Assembly: GCA_964509685.1 (NCBI GenBank)
Contig: CAZDYQ010000017.1
Coordinates: 1-42,513 of the forward strand
Origin: JAMLIN01 sp964509685
Lineage (GTDB): Bacteria > Pseudomonadota > Gammaproteobacteria > Burkholderiales > Burkholderiaceae_E
Direction of reading: 5' to 3'
DNA length: 42,513 nt
The notes under the pieces were generated by a model. The model had not been told where the DNA came from, ran no database searches, and worked only from the letters and a program-made list of their open reading frames with translations. Every line of letters begins with the position of its first letter. Within the stretch, counting starts at the first letter, position 1. Shown piece by piece: positions 1 through 8,631 of this stretch. The translations under genes were made by a program, and so were the position numbers.

Positions 1-689
1 CGCTCACGCACCGCAGCTACGGGCAGCCGCACAACGAGCGGCTCGAGTTCCTCGGAGACTCCGTCCTCAACTGCGTGGTCGCGGCCCTGCTGTTCCGCAC
101 CTACGAGACCCTGGACGAGGGCGACCTGTCCCGCGTGCGGGCGAACCTCGTGCGCCAGCAGTCGCTCTACGAGATCGCCCAGCGCCTGGGCCTGAGCGCC
201 GAGCTGCTGCTCGGCGAGGGCGAACGCAAGAGCGGGGGCGCGCGCAGGCCCTCGATCCTCGCCGACACGCTCGAGGCGGTGTTCGGGGCGGTATATCTGG
301 ACGGGGGCTTCGATGCCGCCGAGCGTGTCATCGGCGCGCTCTACCGCCCCATCCTGCGGACCGTGGACCCACGCACGCTCGGCAAGGACGCCAAGACCCT
401 GCTCCAGGAGCACCTGCAGGCATGCAAGCTGCCCCTGCCGGTGTATTCGGTCGTCGCCACGCACGGCGCGGCGCACAAGCAGATGTTCGAGGTGGAATGC
501 GCGATCCCCAAGCTGGACATCCAGGTACTCGGCAGCGGCGGGAGCCGCCGCGCCGCCGAGCAGGCGGCGGCCAAGCTGGCGCTCGAGGCTGCCCAGGCCC
601 GATCCGATGCCACCCGCTCCGGCGCCCGGCGGGCGCGCAGCGCCGAGAGGCCAGCCGGGCAGGCGCCTGATGCGGCCCGACGTGCCTGA
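1..689 (+). CDS. rnc: Ribonuclease III, 3' part (5' end outside window)
   Basis: Cleaves double-stranded RNA during rRNA maturation and mRNA turnover, in the cytoplasm. The frame is open from the first bases (codons from position 3) and begins inside the catalytic domain with the RNase III signature NERLEFLGDSVL. The second acidic cluster DTLEAVFGAVYLDGG follows, so the Mg-binding Asp/Glu pairs visible here are intact. A C-terminal double-stranded-RNA-binding domain runs from about DAKTLLQEHLQ to the alanine-rich helix AAEQAAAKLALEAAQ. The last 30 or so residues are a basic Ala/Arg-rich tail not needed for the fold. The gene overlaps era by 20 bp, the usual rnc-era coupling. Only the N-terminal 30-40 residues should be missing. 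Confidence 0.95.
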   Translation, partial: LTHRSYGQPHNERLEFLGDSVLNCVVAALLFRTYETLDEGDLSRVRANLVRQQSLYEIAQRLGLSAELLLGEGERKSGGARRPSILADTLEAVFGAVYLDGGFDAAERVIGALYRPILRTVDPRTLGKDAKTLLQEHLQACKLPLPVYSVVATHGAAHKQMFEVECAIPKLDIQVLGSGGSRRAAEQAAAKLALEAAQARSDATRSGARRARSAERPAGQAPDAARRA

Positions 690-1620
690 CGCCACCCGCC
701 TGCCCATCACCGACGGCGCAGTGCCCGCAACGGGACGTCCCGGGCACCGCTGCGGCCATGTGGCCATCGTCGGCCGGCCCAATGTCGGGAAATCGACGCT
801 GCTGAACCGGATCGTCGGCCAGAAGCTGGCCATCACGGCCGATCGACCGCAGACCACCCGGCACCGCATCATGGGCGTGCACACGCTGCCGGACGCCCAG
901 CTGCTGCTGCTCGACAGTCCCGGCTACCAGACGCGCAAGGGCGGGGCGCTGAACCGCGTCCTCAACCGCACGGCGCGCCAGGTGGCGACCGATGCGGACG
1001 TGATCGTCCAGGTCTGCGACGGCCACGGCTGGACGCAGGCGGACGCGCAGCTCACGCGGCTGCTGCCGGAGAACCGGCCGGTGCTGCTCGCGATCAACAA
1101 GACCGACGCGGTCAAGGACCGGGCCCGCCTCCTGCGCGTCGTGGAGCTTGCCCGCGAGGTGCGCGAGTTCGACGAGTACGTGCCGATCAGCGCGCGCACG
1201 GGCTACCAGGTGGACCTGCTCGTGCGGCTGTGCGCGGACCGCCTGCCGGTCGCGCCCCCCGCCTACGGCGAGGACGAGCTCACCGATCGCAGCGAGCGCT
1301 TCCTGGCGGGCGAGCTCGTCCGCGAGAAGCTCTTCCGGCTTCTCGGCGACGAGCTGCCCTACGAGAGCACGGTGCTCGTCGAGCAGTACGAGATCCTGCC
1401 GAACCTGCGGCGGGTGAGCGCCGTGGTGCTCGTCGAGCGCGAGAGCCAGAAGGCGATCGTGCTGGGCAAGGGCGGCGAACGGATCAAGCGGATCGCGAGC
1501 GAGGCGCGGCTCGACCTGGAGCGTCTCGTCGGGACCAGGGTGTACCTCGAGGTCTTCGTGAAGGTGCGCTCGGGCTGGGCCGACAACGAGCAGAGCCTGC
1601 GGGCGTACGGCTACGAGTGA
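670..1620 (+). CDS. era: GTPase Era
   Basis: Ras-like GTPase with a KH domain that binds the 3' end of 16S rRNA during 30S maturation. The 316-residue product, close to the usual 300, has G1 GRPNVGKST, a switch region with RPQTTRH, G3 as DSPG (usually DTPG) and G4 NKTD. The C-terminal KH domain carries VLGKGGERIKRIASEAR. The start is the ATG at 670, inside the end of rnc. It gives a 30-residue N-terminal extension before CGHVAIVGRPN, so a later start cannot be excluded, but no better in-frame ATG is present. The stop overlaps the recO start as GTGA, indicating translational coupling. Confidence 0.95.
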   Translation: MRPDVPDATRLPITDGAVPATGRPGHRCGHVAIVGRPNVGKSTLLNRIVGQKLAITADRPQTTRHRIMGVHTLPDAQLLLLDSPGYQTRKGGALNRVLNRTARQVATDADVIVQVCDGHGWTQADAQLTRLLPENRPVLLAINKTDAVKDRARLLRVVELAREVREFDEYVPISARTGYQVDLLVRLCADRLPVAPPAYGEDELTDRSERFLAGELVREKLFRLLGDELPYESTVLVEQYEILPNLRRVSAVVLVERESQKAIVLGKGGERIKRIASEARLDLERLVGTRVYLEVFVKVRSGWADNEQSLRAYGYE

Positions 1621-2354
1621 CGACGGTGGCGGGAGCGGGAAGCGTCGGGAATCGCGTCGGGGAGGAACCGGCGTTCCTCCTGCACATGGTCCCTTACCGG
1701 GAAACGAGCCTGGTCGTGGACCTGTTCACGCGGGGCCACGGTCGCATCGCGGCCATCGCCAAGGGCGCGAAGCGGCCGCGCTCGGCCCTGCGGGCCGTCC
1801 TGCTCCAGTTCCAGCCGCTGCTGGTCGGGTGGAGCGGGCGCAACGAGTTGCGCACGCTGACGAGCGCGGAATGGCGGGGCGGGCTCACCTCGCCCGCCGG
1901 GCAGGCGCTCCTCAGCGCCTTCTACATGAACGAGCTGCTCATTCGGCTCCTTCCGCGCGAGGATCCCCATCCGGCGCTCTTCGACGGCTACGAGGCCGCG
2001 CTCGCGGCGCTCTCGTCCGGCGCCTCGATCGACGAGACCCTGCGGCGCTTCGAATGGCTCCTGTTGCGCGAGACGGGCTACGCCCCCGACCTGACGCGCG
2101 ACGCGGACGGCCGGCCCATCGAGCCGGCGAACGAGTACGCATGGGTGCCCGGCACCGGGTTTCGCCTCGCCATGGACGGCGAGGGCGGCCCGGCGGTGTC
2201 GGGCCGGACGCTGATCGCCCTGGACTCCGGCCAGTTCGAAAGCCCCGACAGCCGGCAGCAGGCAAAATACCTGACGAGGGCGGTGCTGGCGTCGCACCTC
2301 GACGGCGCGCCGCTCAACACGCGGCAGATCCTCGTGGATCTGCAACGACTCTGA
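1617..2354 (+). CDS. recO: DNA repair protein RecO
   Basis: RecFOR pathway mediator that helps load RecA on SSB-coated single-stranded DNA and anneals complementary strands. The 245-residue product starts at GTG 1617, overlapping the era stop by 4 bp. Family features are the N-terminal OB-fold opening with AFLLHMVPYRETSLVVDLFT, then HGRIAAIAKGAKRPRSALRA, and a helical C-terminal half with YMNELLIRLLPREDPHPALFDGYE. Length and position between era and pdxJ match other proteobacteria. The first 17 residues before EPAFLLH are not conserved. No zinc-finger cysteine cluster is seen, as is common in proteobacterial RecO. Confidence 0.93.
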   Translation: MTTVAGAGSVGNRVGEEPAFLLHMVPYRETSLVVDLFTRGHGRIAAIAKGAKRPRSALRAVLLQFQPLLVGWSGRNELRTLTSAEWRGGLTSPAGQALLSAFYMNELLIRLLPREDPHPALFDGYEAALAALSSGASIDETLRRFEWLLLRETGYAPDLTRDADGRPIEPANEYAWVPGTGFRLAMDGEGGPAVSGRTLIALDSGQFESPDSRQQAKYLTRAVLASHLDGAPLNTRQILVDLQRL

Positions 2355-2400
2355 CAAGGGCGCGGCCGGCTGCCCGGCGGGCCGGCCACGAGGGAGCACG

Positions 2401-3162
2401 ATGATCGAACTTGGCGTGAACATCGACCATGTCGCCACCGTGCGGCAGGCGCGGCGGACCTACGAGCCGGATCCGGTGTGGGCCGCGGTCGAAGCCCATC
2501 TCGGCGGCGCCGACGGCATCACGGTCCACCTGCGGGAGGATCGGCGCCACATCCAGGACGAGGACGTGCGCAAGCTGCGCGACCTTACCCAGATCAAGCT
2601 GAACCTGGAGATGGCCGCGACGACGGAGATGCTCGACATCGCGGTGGCGCTCAAGCCCGAGATGGCGATGCTGGTCCCGGAGGGCCGCCACGAGGTGACG
2701 ACCGAGGGCGGCCTCGACATCGTCTCCCAGGAGGCGAAGCTTCGTGATGCGGTCGCCCGCCTGTCGGACGCAGGCATCGTCACGAGCGTGTTCATCGATG
2801 CGGATTTCGCCCAGGTGGAAGCGGCGCATCGCATCGGCGCGCGCGTCTGCGAGGTCCATACGGGTCCGTACGCGCATGCCTTCCATGCGCGCGGACGCGA
2901 CGCCGACGCGAGGGCGGTCCGGGAGGAACTGGAGCGCATCCGGGCCGCCGGAGAAGCCATCATCGCGGCCGGCATGCGCTTCAACGCGGGACACGCGCTC
3001 AACTACTTCAACGTCCAGCCCGTGGCGGCGCTCGCCGGCGTGCGCGAACTCCACATCGGCCACGCGATCGTGTCGCGCGCGATCTTCGTCGGCCTGCGCG
3101 AGGCGGTGCGCGAGATGAAGCGGCTGATGCGCGAGGCGGCCGCGAGCGCGGCGGGGCCATGA
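2401..3162 (+). CDS. pdxJ: Pyridoxine 5'-phosphate synthase
   Basis: Last step of de novo vitamin B6 synthesis (DXP-dependent route): condenses 1-deoxy-D-xylulose 5-phosphate with 3-amino-2-oxopropyl phosphate. The 253-residue TIM barrel has the hallmark IELGVNIDHVATVRQARRT, the loop ITVHLREDRRHIQDEDV, the glutamate-bearing segment LVPEGRHEVTTEGG, and EVHTGPYA near the C-terminus. A good ribosome binding site (AGGGAG at 2391-2396) precedes the ATG at 2401. It is separated from recO by 46 bp and overlaps acpS by 4 bp (ATGA), so B6 synthesis and ACP activation are co-translated here, as in many Gram-negative bacteria. Confidence 0.96.
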   Translation: MIELGVNIDHVATVRQARRTYEPDPVWAAVEAHLGGADGITVHLREDRRHIQDEDVRKLRDLTQIKLNLEMAATTEMLDIAVALKPEMAMLVPEGRHEVTTEGGLDIVSQEAKLRDAVARLSDAGIVTSVFIDADFAQVEAAHRIGARVCEVHTGPYAHAFHARGRDADARAVREELERIRAAGEAIIAAGMRFNAGHALNYFNVQPVAALAGVRELHIGHAIVSRAIFVGLREAVREMKRLMREAAASAAGP

Positions 3163-3602
3163 TCGTCGGGATCGGAACGGACCTGGTCCGGCTCGACCGG
3201 ATCGAGACGCTCCTCGGCCGATGGGGCGATCGCTTCGCCCGGCGGGTCCTCGGGCCGGAGGAACTTGCCGAGTTCCGCCGCCGTCGCGACAAGGCGGGAC
3301 ATGGCGAGGCCTATGCCGCGCGCTACCTCGCGAAGCGATTCGCCGGCAAGGAGGCCTTCTCCAAGGCGCTCGGCATCGGCCTGCGCGGCCCGATGACGCT
3401 CCTGTCGCTGCAGATCCTCAACGACCGGCGCGGCAGGCCGGTGGCGGTGGCGCGCAAGGCGCTCGCACCCCTGCTCGAGGAGCGCGGGCTGGTGGCGCAT
3501 GTCTCGCTGTCGGACGAGTCCGATGCGGTGCTCGCGTTCGTCGTGCTGGAGGCGAGGGCGGGCGGGGCGCCACCGGGGCACGATGTCCGGACATCGCGCT
3601 GA
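3159..3602 (+). CDS. acpS: Holo-[acyl-carrier-protein] synthase
   Basis: Transfers 4'-phosphopantetheine from CoA to the serine of acyl carrier protein, activating fatty acid synthesis. The 147-residue product has the two invariant AcpS blocks: GIGTDLVRLDRIE with the Mg-binding Asp near the N-terminus, and YLAKRFAGKEAFSKALGIG with the second Mg-binding Glu. The C-terminus is about 20 residues longer than the usual 126, ending in a glycine/arginine-rich tail (ARAGGAPPGHDVRTSR) that arises where the gene runs 20 bp into nagZ. The start ATG overlaps the pdxJ stop. Confidence 0.95.
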   Translation: MIVGIGTDLVRLDRIETLLGRWGDRFARRVLGPEELAEFRRRRDKAGHGEAYAARYLAKRFAGKEAFSKALGIGLRGPMTLLSLQILNDRRGRPVAVARKALAPLLEERGLVAHVSLSDESDAVLAFVVLEARAGGAPPGHDVRTSR

Positions 3603-4575
3603 CGCCGTGGCGTGCGGGCCGGTCGTCATCGACCTGTCGGGCCCGCGCCTGGTCGCGGCCGACCGGCGCCGGCTCGCGCATCCGCTGGTGGGCGGCGTCG
3701 TCCTGTTCGGTCGCAACATCGAGGACAGGGCCCAGGTGGCGCGCCTCGTCGCAGGGATCCGGCGGATACGTCCCGGCCTGCTGGTCTGCGTCGACCACGA
3801 GGGTGGCCGGGTCCAGCATCTCGTCCGTGGGTTCACCCGCATCCCGCCGATGGCAAGCCTCGGTCGCGCCTGGGATCTCGACCCGCTCGAGGCCATGCGC
3901 GAGGCGACGCGCATCGGCCGGACCATCGGTGGCGAGCTGCGCTCGATCGGCATCGACCTGGCCTTCGGGCCGGTGCTCGACCTCGACCATGGCCGATGCG
4001 AGGTGATCGGCGACCGGGCGCTGCATCGCGATCCCCGCGTGGTTGCCATGCTCGCGCGCGGGCTGGCCCACGGCATGCTGCTGGCCGGCATGGCGAACTG
4101 CGGCAAGCACTTTCCCGGACACGGAGGGGCGACCGGCGATTCGCACCACGAACTGCCGGTGGACCGGCGCTCGCTTCGCGCGCTGATGGCCGAGGATGCC
4201 GCGCCCTACCGCTGGCTCGCCGACGTCCTGCTTGCCGTCATGCCGGCCCATGTCGCCTATCCGAAGGTCGACCCGCTGCCCGCCGGTTTCTCGCGCCGGT
4301 GGCTGCGCGACATCCTGCGCGACCGCCTGGGCTTCGACGGGCTCGTGTTCTCGGACGACCTCAACATGGCCGGCGCGCACGGCATGGGCGACATCGTCTC
4401 GCGGGCGCGGGCGGCGCTGGCGGCGGGCTGCGACATGGTGCTCGCCTGCCACGACGGCGAGGAGGCCGACCGGCTGCTCGACGGGCTCTCGTGGAGGGCT
4501 GGACGCGAGTTCAGGCGCCGGTTCGCCGCCCTCAGGCCGAAAGGCCCGCCGGCCGGCACGGGGGAACGCCGATGA
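3583..4575 (+). CDS. nagZ: Beta-N-acetylhexosaminidase (glycoside hydrolase family 3)
   Basis: Cytoplasmic enzyme of peptidoglycan recycling that removes N-acetylglucosamine from GlcNAc-1,6-anhydroMurNAc peptides; its products feed AmpR signalling in species that have AmpC. The 330-residue product shows the NagZ pattern: CVDHEGGRVQ, KHFPGHGGATGDSHHELP with the flexible-loop His of the NagZ Asp-His pair around residue 188, and VFSDDLNMAGA with the nucleophilic aspartate at 258/259. The ATG at 3583 lies inside acpS. GTG 3607 is a possible alternative that would start just before CGPVVIDLSG. The C-terminus is Arg/Ala-rich. The stop overlaps the uvrC start by 4 bp. Confidence 0.93.
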   Translation: MSGHRADAVACGPVVIDLSGPRLVAADRRRLAHPLVGGVVLFGRNIEDRAQVARLVAGIRRIRPGLLVCVDHEGGRVQHLVRGFTRIPPMASLGRAWDLDPLEAMREATRIGRTIGGELRSIGIDLAFGPVLDLDHGRCEVIGDRALHRDPRVVAMLARGLAHGMLLAGMANCGKHFPGHGGATGDSHHELPVDRRSLRALMAEDAAPYRWLADVLLAVMPAHVAYPKVDPLPAGFSRRWLRDILRDRLGFDGLVFSDDLNMAGAHGMGDIVSRARAALAAGCDMVLACHDGEEADRLLDGLSWRAGREFRRRFAALRPKGPPAGTGERR

Positions 4576-6656
4576 CGGGCAAGGGACCACGCGATCCATC
4601 GATGCCGCGTCCCGATGATCCGGGCGCCCATCGGCCGGACGGCGGAGCGGCCGCGCCCGAGTTCGACCTGCAGGGCTATGTCGCGCGGCTGCCCCATCGG
4701 CCCGGTGTCTACCAGATGTTCGACGCCGAGGGCACGCTGCTCTATGTCGGCAAGGCGCGGGACCTGCGCAAGCGGGTTTCCTCGTATTTCCGCGACGGCG
4801 CGGTGCTCTCGCCGCGCATCGCCCACATGGTCGCCCGGGTGCACCGCATCGAGACCACGGTCACGCGCTCCGAGGCCGAGGCGCTGCTGCTCGAGAACAA
4901 CCTCATCAAGACCGGGCACCCGCGCTACAACATCCTCTTCCGGGACGACAAGTCCTATCCCTATGTGAGGCTGACGGCGCACGAATTCCCGCGCCTTGCC
5001 TACTACCGGGGCGCCGTCGATCGCCAGGGCCACTACTTCGGCCCGTATCCGAGTGCGTGGTCCGTGCGCCAGGCAATCGGCCTCATCCAGAAGGTGTTCC
5101 GGCTGCGTACCTGCGAGGACACCGTCTTCGCGAACCGGTCCCGGCCCTGCCTGCTGCACCAGATCGGGCGCTGCACCGCACCCTGCGTCGGGCTGATCGA
5201 CCGGGAGTCGTACCAGCGGGACGTGGACGACGCGGTCCGCTTCCTCGGCGGCGCACACCAGGACGTGCTCGACGAGCTGGAGCGTCGCATGCAGGAGGCG
5301 GCGGCGGCGATGCGCTACGAGGAGGCCGCGGTCTGGCGGGACCGCATGGGCGCGCTCTCGACCGTGCTTTCGCAGCACTCGATCGAGTCGGGCACCGACG
5401 TGGATGCCGACGTGATCGCGCTCGCGGCGAGCGGCGGGCGGGTCTGCGTGGACCTCGCCATGGTCCGCGGCGGCAGGCACCTCGGCGACAAGGCGCATTT
5501 CCCGCTGCACGCGAGCGACATCGACCATGCGGATGCCCGCGCCGAGCTCCTCGAAGCCTTCATCGTGCAGCACTATGCGGAGGCCTTCGTGCCGCCGGTC
5601 ATCGTGTGCGCGGAGCCGCGGCCCTCGCCGACGGTGATGGCATGGCTCTCGGAGCGAGCGGGCCGCGCCGTGACCTGGGTTCGCCAGCCGCAGGCGGCCC
5701 GCCGGCGCTGGCTGGAGATGGCCGAAAGCAACGCGGCGATCGCGCTGGCGCGCCTGCTCGCCGAGGAGGGCTCCCAGCAGGAGCGGACCCGGGCGCTTGC
5801 CGAGGTGCTCGGCATCGGCGAGGAGCGGGATCCGGCCGAACTGCGCATCGAATGCTTCGACATCTCGCATACGGCGGGCGAGGCGACCCAGGCGTCGTGC
5901 GTGGTGTACGAGCGGCACGCGATGCAGCCCGGCCAGTACCGCCGGTTCAACATCGCCGGGATCACGCCGGGCGACGACTATGCCGCCATGCGGCAGGTGC
6001 TGGCCCGGCGCTACGGCGGGTTGACGCTGGACGCGGCGGCGGAAACCACGCCGGCCGCGCGCGCCGCGGACGACCCGGCCGCCGGCGTGTCCGAAGCGCA
6101 GGCCGAGGAGGCCGACATCGAGATGGCGGCGGGCGCCCCGGACGGCGAAGCACGGGCCCCGGGTCGCGCGACCGGCGATGCGCGCCGGCAGGGTGGCGCC
6201 GCGGTCCGCATACCCGACGTGGTCCTGATCGACGGGGGCCGCGGCCAGGTGGAGATCGCGAGGCAGGTCTTCGCCGAGATCGGGATCCCGTCGGACATCA
6301 TCGTCGGGGTGGCGAAGGGGGAAGGGCGGAAGGTGGGCCTGGAGACCCTCGTGTTCGCCGACGGGCGCCCCCCGGTTGCGCTCGGCAGGGAGTCCGCGGC
6401 CCTGATGCTGGTCGCCCAGATCCGGGACGAGGCGCACCGCTTCGCGATTACGGGGATGCGCGCGCGCCGTGCGAAGGCGCGCAGGAAGTCGCGGCTCGAG
6501 GAAATCGAGGGCATCGGGACCAAGCGGCGCCAGCGGTTGCTGGCGCGGTTCGGCGGGCTGCGTGGCATCATGTCGGCCAGTGTCGAGGACCTTGCCTCGG
6601 TCGAAGGGGTCAGCCGCAAGCTGGCCGAGCAGATCTACCGCAACCTGCACGGATGA
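4572..6656 (+). CDS. uvrC: Excinuclease ABC subunit C, with extra internal segment
   Basis: Makes both incisions flanking a lesion in nucleotide excision repair, together with UvrA and UvrB. Domains in order are an N-terminal GIY-YIG nuclease (PGVYQMFDAEGTLLYVGKA), a UVR helical hairpin that contacts UvrB (MRYEEAAVWRDRMGALS), an RNase-H-like nuclease (ECFDISHTAGE, later VVLIDGGRGQ) and C-terminal helix-hairpin-helix motifs (EIEGIGTKRRQRLL; SVEGVSRKLAEQIY). At 694 residues it is longer than the usual ~610. About 30 extra residues precede the GIY-YIG domain, and an Ala/Glu/Gly-rich block of about 65 residues (roughly 481-547) splits the RNase-H-like domain between RRYGG and IPDVVLIDGG. The stop is followed by 43 bp before pgsA. 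Confidence 0.95.
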   Translation: MTGKGPRDPSMPRPDDPGAHRPDGGAAAPEFDLQGYVARLPHRPGVYQMFDAEGTLLYVGKARDLRKRVSSYFRDGAVLSPRIAHMVARVHRIETTVTRSEAEALLLENNLIKTGHPRYNILFRDDKSYPYVRLTAHEFPRLAYYRGAVDRQGHYFGPYPSAWSVRQAIGLIQKVFRLRTCEDTVFANRSRPCLLHQIGRCTAPCVGLIDRESYQRDVDDAVRFLGGAHQDVLDELERRMQEAAAAMRYEEAAVWRDRMGALSTVLSQHSIESGTDVDADVIALAASGGRVCVDLAMVRGGRHLGDKAHFPLHASDIDHADARAELLEAFIVQHYAEAFVPPVIVCAEPRPSPTVMAWLSERAGRAVTWVRQPQAARRRWLEMAESNAAIALARLLAEEGSQQERTRALAEVLGIGEERDPAELRIECFDISHTAGEATQASCVVYERHAMQPGQYRRFNIAGITPGDDYAAMRQVLARRYGGLTLDAAAETTPAARAADDPAAGVSEAQAEEADIEMAAGAPDGEARAPGRATGDARRQGGAAVRIPDVVLIDGGRGQVEIARQVFAEIGIPSDIIVGVAKGEGRKVGLETLVFADGRPPVALGRESAALMLVAQIRDEAHRFAITGMRARRAKARRKSRLEEIEGIGTKRRQRLLARFGGLRGIMSASVEDLASVEGVSRKLAEQIYRNLHG

Positions 6657-6699
6657 CACGGTGTCGCGGCAGGGGATCACATCCGGAACGACTGGCGCG

Positions 6700-7260
6700 A
6701 TGCCGATCAATTTCCCCATCATCCTGACCTGGGGCCGCATGGTGGCGATCCCGCTGCTGGTCGCCATCTTCTACCTGCCGATCGACGCGTGGCAGCAGAA
6801 CCTCGTCGCCACGGCGATGTTCATCATCGCCGCCGTGACGGACTGGGTGGACGGCTACCTGGCGCGCCGCTGGGGGCAGACGACGGCCTTCGGCGCGTTC
6901 CTCGACCCGGTCGCCGACAAGCTCCTGGTGTGCGCCGCCCTGGTCATGCTCGTCCAGCTGGGTCGCGTGGACGGCCTGGTCGCCGTCATCATCGTCGGCC
7001 GCGAGATCGCGATCTCGGCATTGCGCGAATGGATGGCCCGGGTCGGCGCACATGCGAGCGTGGCGGTCCACAAGATCGGGAAGTTCAAGACGGCCGCGCA
7101 GATGGTCGCCATACCCTTGCTGCTGCTCGATGCGCGGGTCCTGGGCATGCCCACCCGGGGACTCGGAACCGTGCTTATCCTGGTCGCGGCGGTGCTGACG
7201 ATCTGGTCGATGTTCTACTACCTGCGCAGGGCTCGGCCCTACTTGCGAGCCGAAAAATAG
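6700..7260 (+). CDS. pgsA: CDP-diacylglycerol-glycerol-3-phosphate 3-phosphatidyltransferase
   Basis: Integral inner-membrane enzyme that makes phosphatidylglycerol phosphate, the committed step to phosphatidylglycerol and cardiolipin. The 186-residue product has the CDP-alcohol phosphotransferase motif DG-x2-AR-x8-G-x3-D-x3-D, read as DGYLARRWGQ through FGAFLDPVADK, and several hydrophobic helices. The start at ATG 6700 gives the typical N-terminus MPINFPIILTWGRM. Order after uvrC and before a tRNA-Gly gene is as in E. coli. The promoter of the tRNA lies in the last codons of this gene. Confidence 0.95.
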   Translation: MPINFPIILTWGRMVAIPLLVAIFYLPIDAWQQNLVATAMFIIAAVTDWVDGYLARRWGQTTAFGAFLDPVADKLLVCAALVMLVQLGRVDGLVAVIIVGREIAISALREWMARVGAHASVAVHKIGKFKTAAQMVAIPLLLLDARVLGMPTRGLGTVLILVAAVLTIWSMFYYLRRARPYLRAEK

Positions 7261-7270
7261 CCGCTATAAT
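7243..7270 (+). promoter_or_regulatory. Sigma-70 promoter for tRNA-Gly
   Basis: TTGCGA (7243-7248), a 16-bp spacer and a perfect TATAAT (7265-7270). The -10 is followed by a GC-rich stretch (GGCGGTC), the kind of discriminator seen at stringently controlled stable-RNA promoters. The -35 lies within the pgsA 3' end. Transcription would begin near 7277, giving a leader of about 32 nt before the tRNA. Confidence 0.75.
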
Positions 7271-7308
7271 GGCGGTCTTCGCGGACGGCACCGCCGGCGC
7301 GAGCGACC

Positions 7309-7384
7309 GCGGGAATAGCTCAGTTGGTAGAGCGCAACCTTGCCAAGGTTGAGGTCGCGAGTTCGAGACTCGTTTCCCGCTCCA
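7309..7384 (+). tRNA. tRNA-Gly (anticodon GCC)
   Basis: A full cloverleaf of 76 nt. The acceptor stem GCGGGAA pairs with TTCCCGC; the D arm is GCTC/GAGC around AGTTGGTA; the anticodon arm CAACC/GGTTG encloses TTGCCAA with anticodon GCC; the T arm GCGAG/CTCGT encloses TTCGAGA. The discriminator base is T and CCA is encoded. In E. coli the equivalent glyW follows pgsA and is contiguous with cysT and leuZ; here the other two lie about 12.5 kb away. Confidence 0.97.
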
Positions 7385-7392
7385 GATTCCGG

Positions 7393-7448
7393 ATGCCCGG
7401 GGTAGCCTGGCCGATTCGATTCGGCACGCTCCCCGGGCATTCTTCATT
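7393..7448 (+). terminator. Terminator-like stem-loop after tRNA-Gly
   Basis: A perfect 10-bp inverted repeat, ATGCCCGGGG (7393-7402) and CCCCGGGCAT (7431-7440). Its 28-nt loop contains a second hairpin, GCCGA-TTCGAT-TCGGC (7410-7425). The stem is followed by the T-rich run TCTTCATT. It begins 8 nt after the tRNA CCA and should end that transcript. The arms are symmetric, so it may also stop the minus-strand alcohol dehydrogenase message that ends at 7512. Confidence 0.65.
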
Positions 7449-7511
7449 CCGTCGTCGCCTTCGTTTCCCGCCGTCCTGGTGGCGCCGTCCCGGTGGCCCT
7501 TGCCGGCCCGC

Positions 7512-8504
7512 TCACGGGCGCGGCGGCACCAGCACCGCGGCGCCGTCGAACCGTCCCGCGCGCAGGTCGTCGAGCGCCTGGTTGGCCTGCTCGAGCGGGT
7601 ACGTCGTCGTCTTCGTTTGCACGCCGGCCTGCGGCGCCACGCGCAGGAAGGCGATACCGTCCTGGCGGGTCAGGTTCGCGACGGACAGGAGCTGGCGCTC
7701 TTCCCACAGCAACGCGTACGGGAAACCCGGGATGTCGCTCATGTGGATGCCGCCGCAGACGACGCGGCCGCCCTTGCGGACGGCCTTGAGGGCCGTGGGA
7801 ACGAGCGCCCCGACCGGCGCGAACAGGATGGCGGCATCGAGGGGCTCGGGCGGGGACTCGTCGGAGCCGCCGGCCCAGGCGGCGCCCAACGACCGCGCGA
7901 AGGCGGCCGATGCATCGTCTCCCGGTCGTACGAACGCGAATACCTCGCGTCCCTGCCATAGTGCGACCTGGGCGACGATATGGGCGGCCGCGCCGAAGCC
8001 GTAGAGCCCGATCCGCCTGCCGTCGCCGGCCAGCGCCAGCGAGCGCCAGCCGATCAGCCCGGCGCAGAGCAGCGGCGCAAGTGCGACATCGTCGCCCTGG
8101 TCGCCCAGGGGCAGCGCGAAGCGGGCATCGGCGATGGCCGCGGTGGCGTAGCCGCCGTCCAGGGTGTAGCCGGTGAATCCGGGCTCGTCGCAGAGGTTTT
8201 CCTTGCCGGCGGCGCAGTACGGGCAGGCGCCGCAGGTGCGGCCCAGCCACGGGATGCCGACCCGCTCGCCGATCCGGGAGGCGGGAACGCCCGGGCCCAC
8301 CGCGTCGATGCGGCCGACGATCTCGTGCCCCGGAATCACGGGCAGCCTGGGATGGGGGAGTTCGCCGTCCACGACATGGAGGTCGGTTCGGCATACCCCG
8401 CAGGCGGACACGCCGACCCGGACCTGGCCGGGGCCGGGTTCCGGATCCGGCAGCTCGGCGAGGCGCAGCGGCCTGCCGGGCGCATCGAGGACCATGGCGA
8501 GCAT
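7512..8504 (-). CDS. Zinc-dependent alcohol dehydrogenase family protein
   Basis: Medium-chain dehydrogenase/reductase of 330 residues, expected to oxidise alcohols or reduce aldehydes with NAD(P) in the cytoplasm. The catalytic-zinc ligands are in ACGVCRTDLH and PGHEIVG. The structural-zinc cysteines are in GRTCGACPYCAAGKENLC. The Rossmann region reads IGLYGFGAAAHI, where the usual GxGxxG is GFGAAA, so cofactor binding is slightly atypical but matches a recognised subfamily of short zinc ADHs. The start is set by a GGAGGAG ribosome binding site six bases upstream. It is transcribed divergently from the cinA-like gene with 127 bp between. The physiological substrate cannot be told from sequence. 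Confidence 0.88.
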   Translation of the reverse strand: MLAMVLDAPGRPLRLAELPDPEPGPGQVRVGVSACGVCRTDLHVVDGELPHPRLPVIPGHEIVGRIDAVGPGVPASRIGERVGIPWLGRTCGACPYCAAGKENLCDEPGFTGYTLDGGYATAAIADARFALPLGDQGDDVALAPLLCAGLIGWRSLALAGDGRRIGLYGFGAAAHIVAQVALWQGREVFAFVRPGDDASAAFARSLGAAWAGGSDESPPEPLDAAILFAPVGALVPTALKAVRKGGRVVCGGIHMSDIPGFPYALLWEERQLLSVANLTRQDGIAFLRVAPQAGVQTKTTTYPLEQANQALDDLRAGRFDGAAVLVPPRP

Positions 8505-8631
8505 GTCGGCTCCTCCGGGGAACGTTCACCACGAGGGATGATAGTCCCGGCCCTCGCGGGGAGGGGAAGACCGACTCGCCCCGGGCGCCCGCCTTGCACT
8601 GGCAGCGCATGAACCCGACGCGGAGGCCGAC

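Noticed and set aside
7385..7450. Attachment site of an integrated element at the tRNA-Gly 3' end
   Set aside because: I found no second copy of the tRNA 3' end before tRNA-Cys and no integrase gene in the interval.
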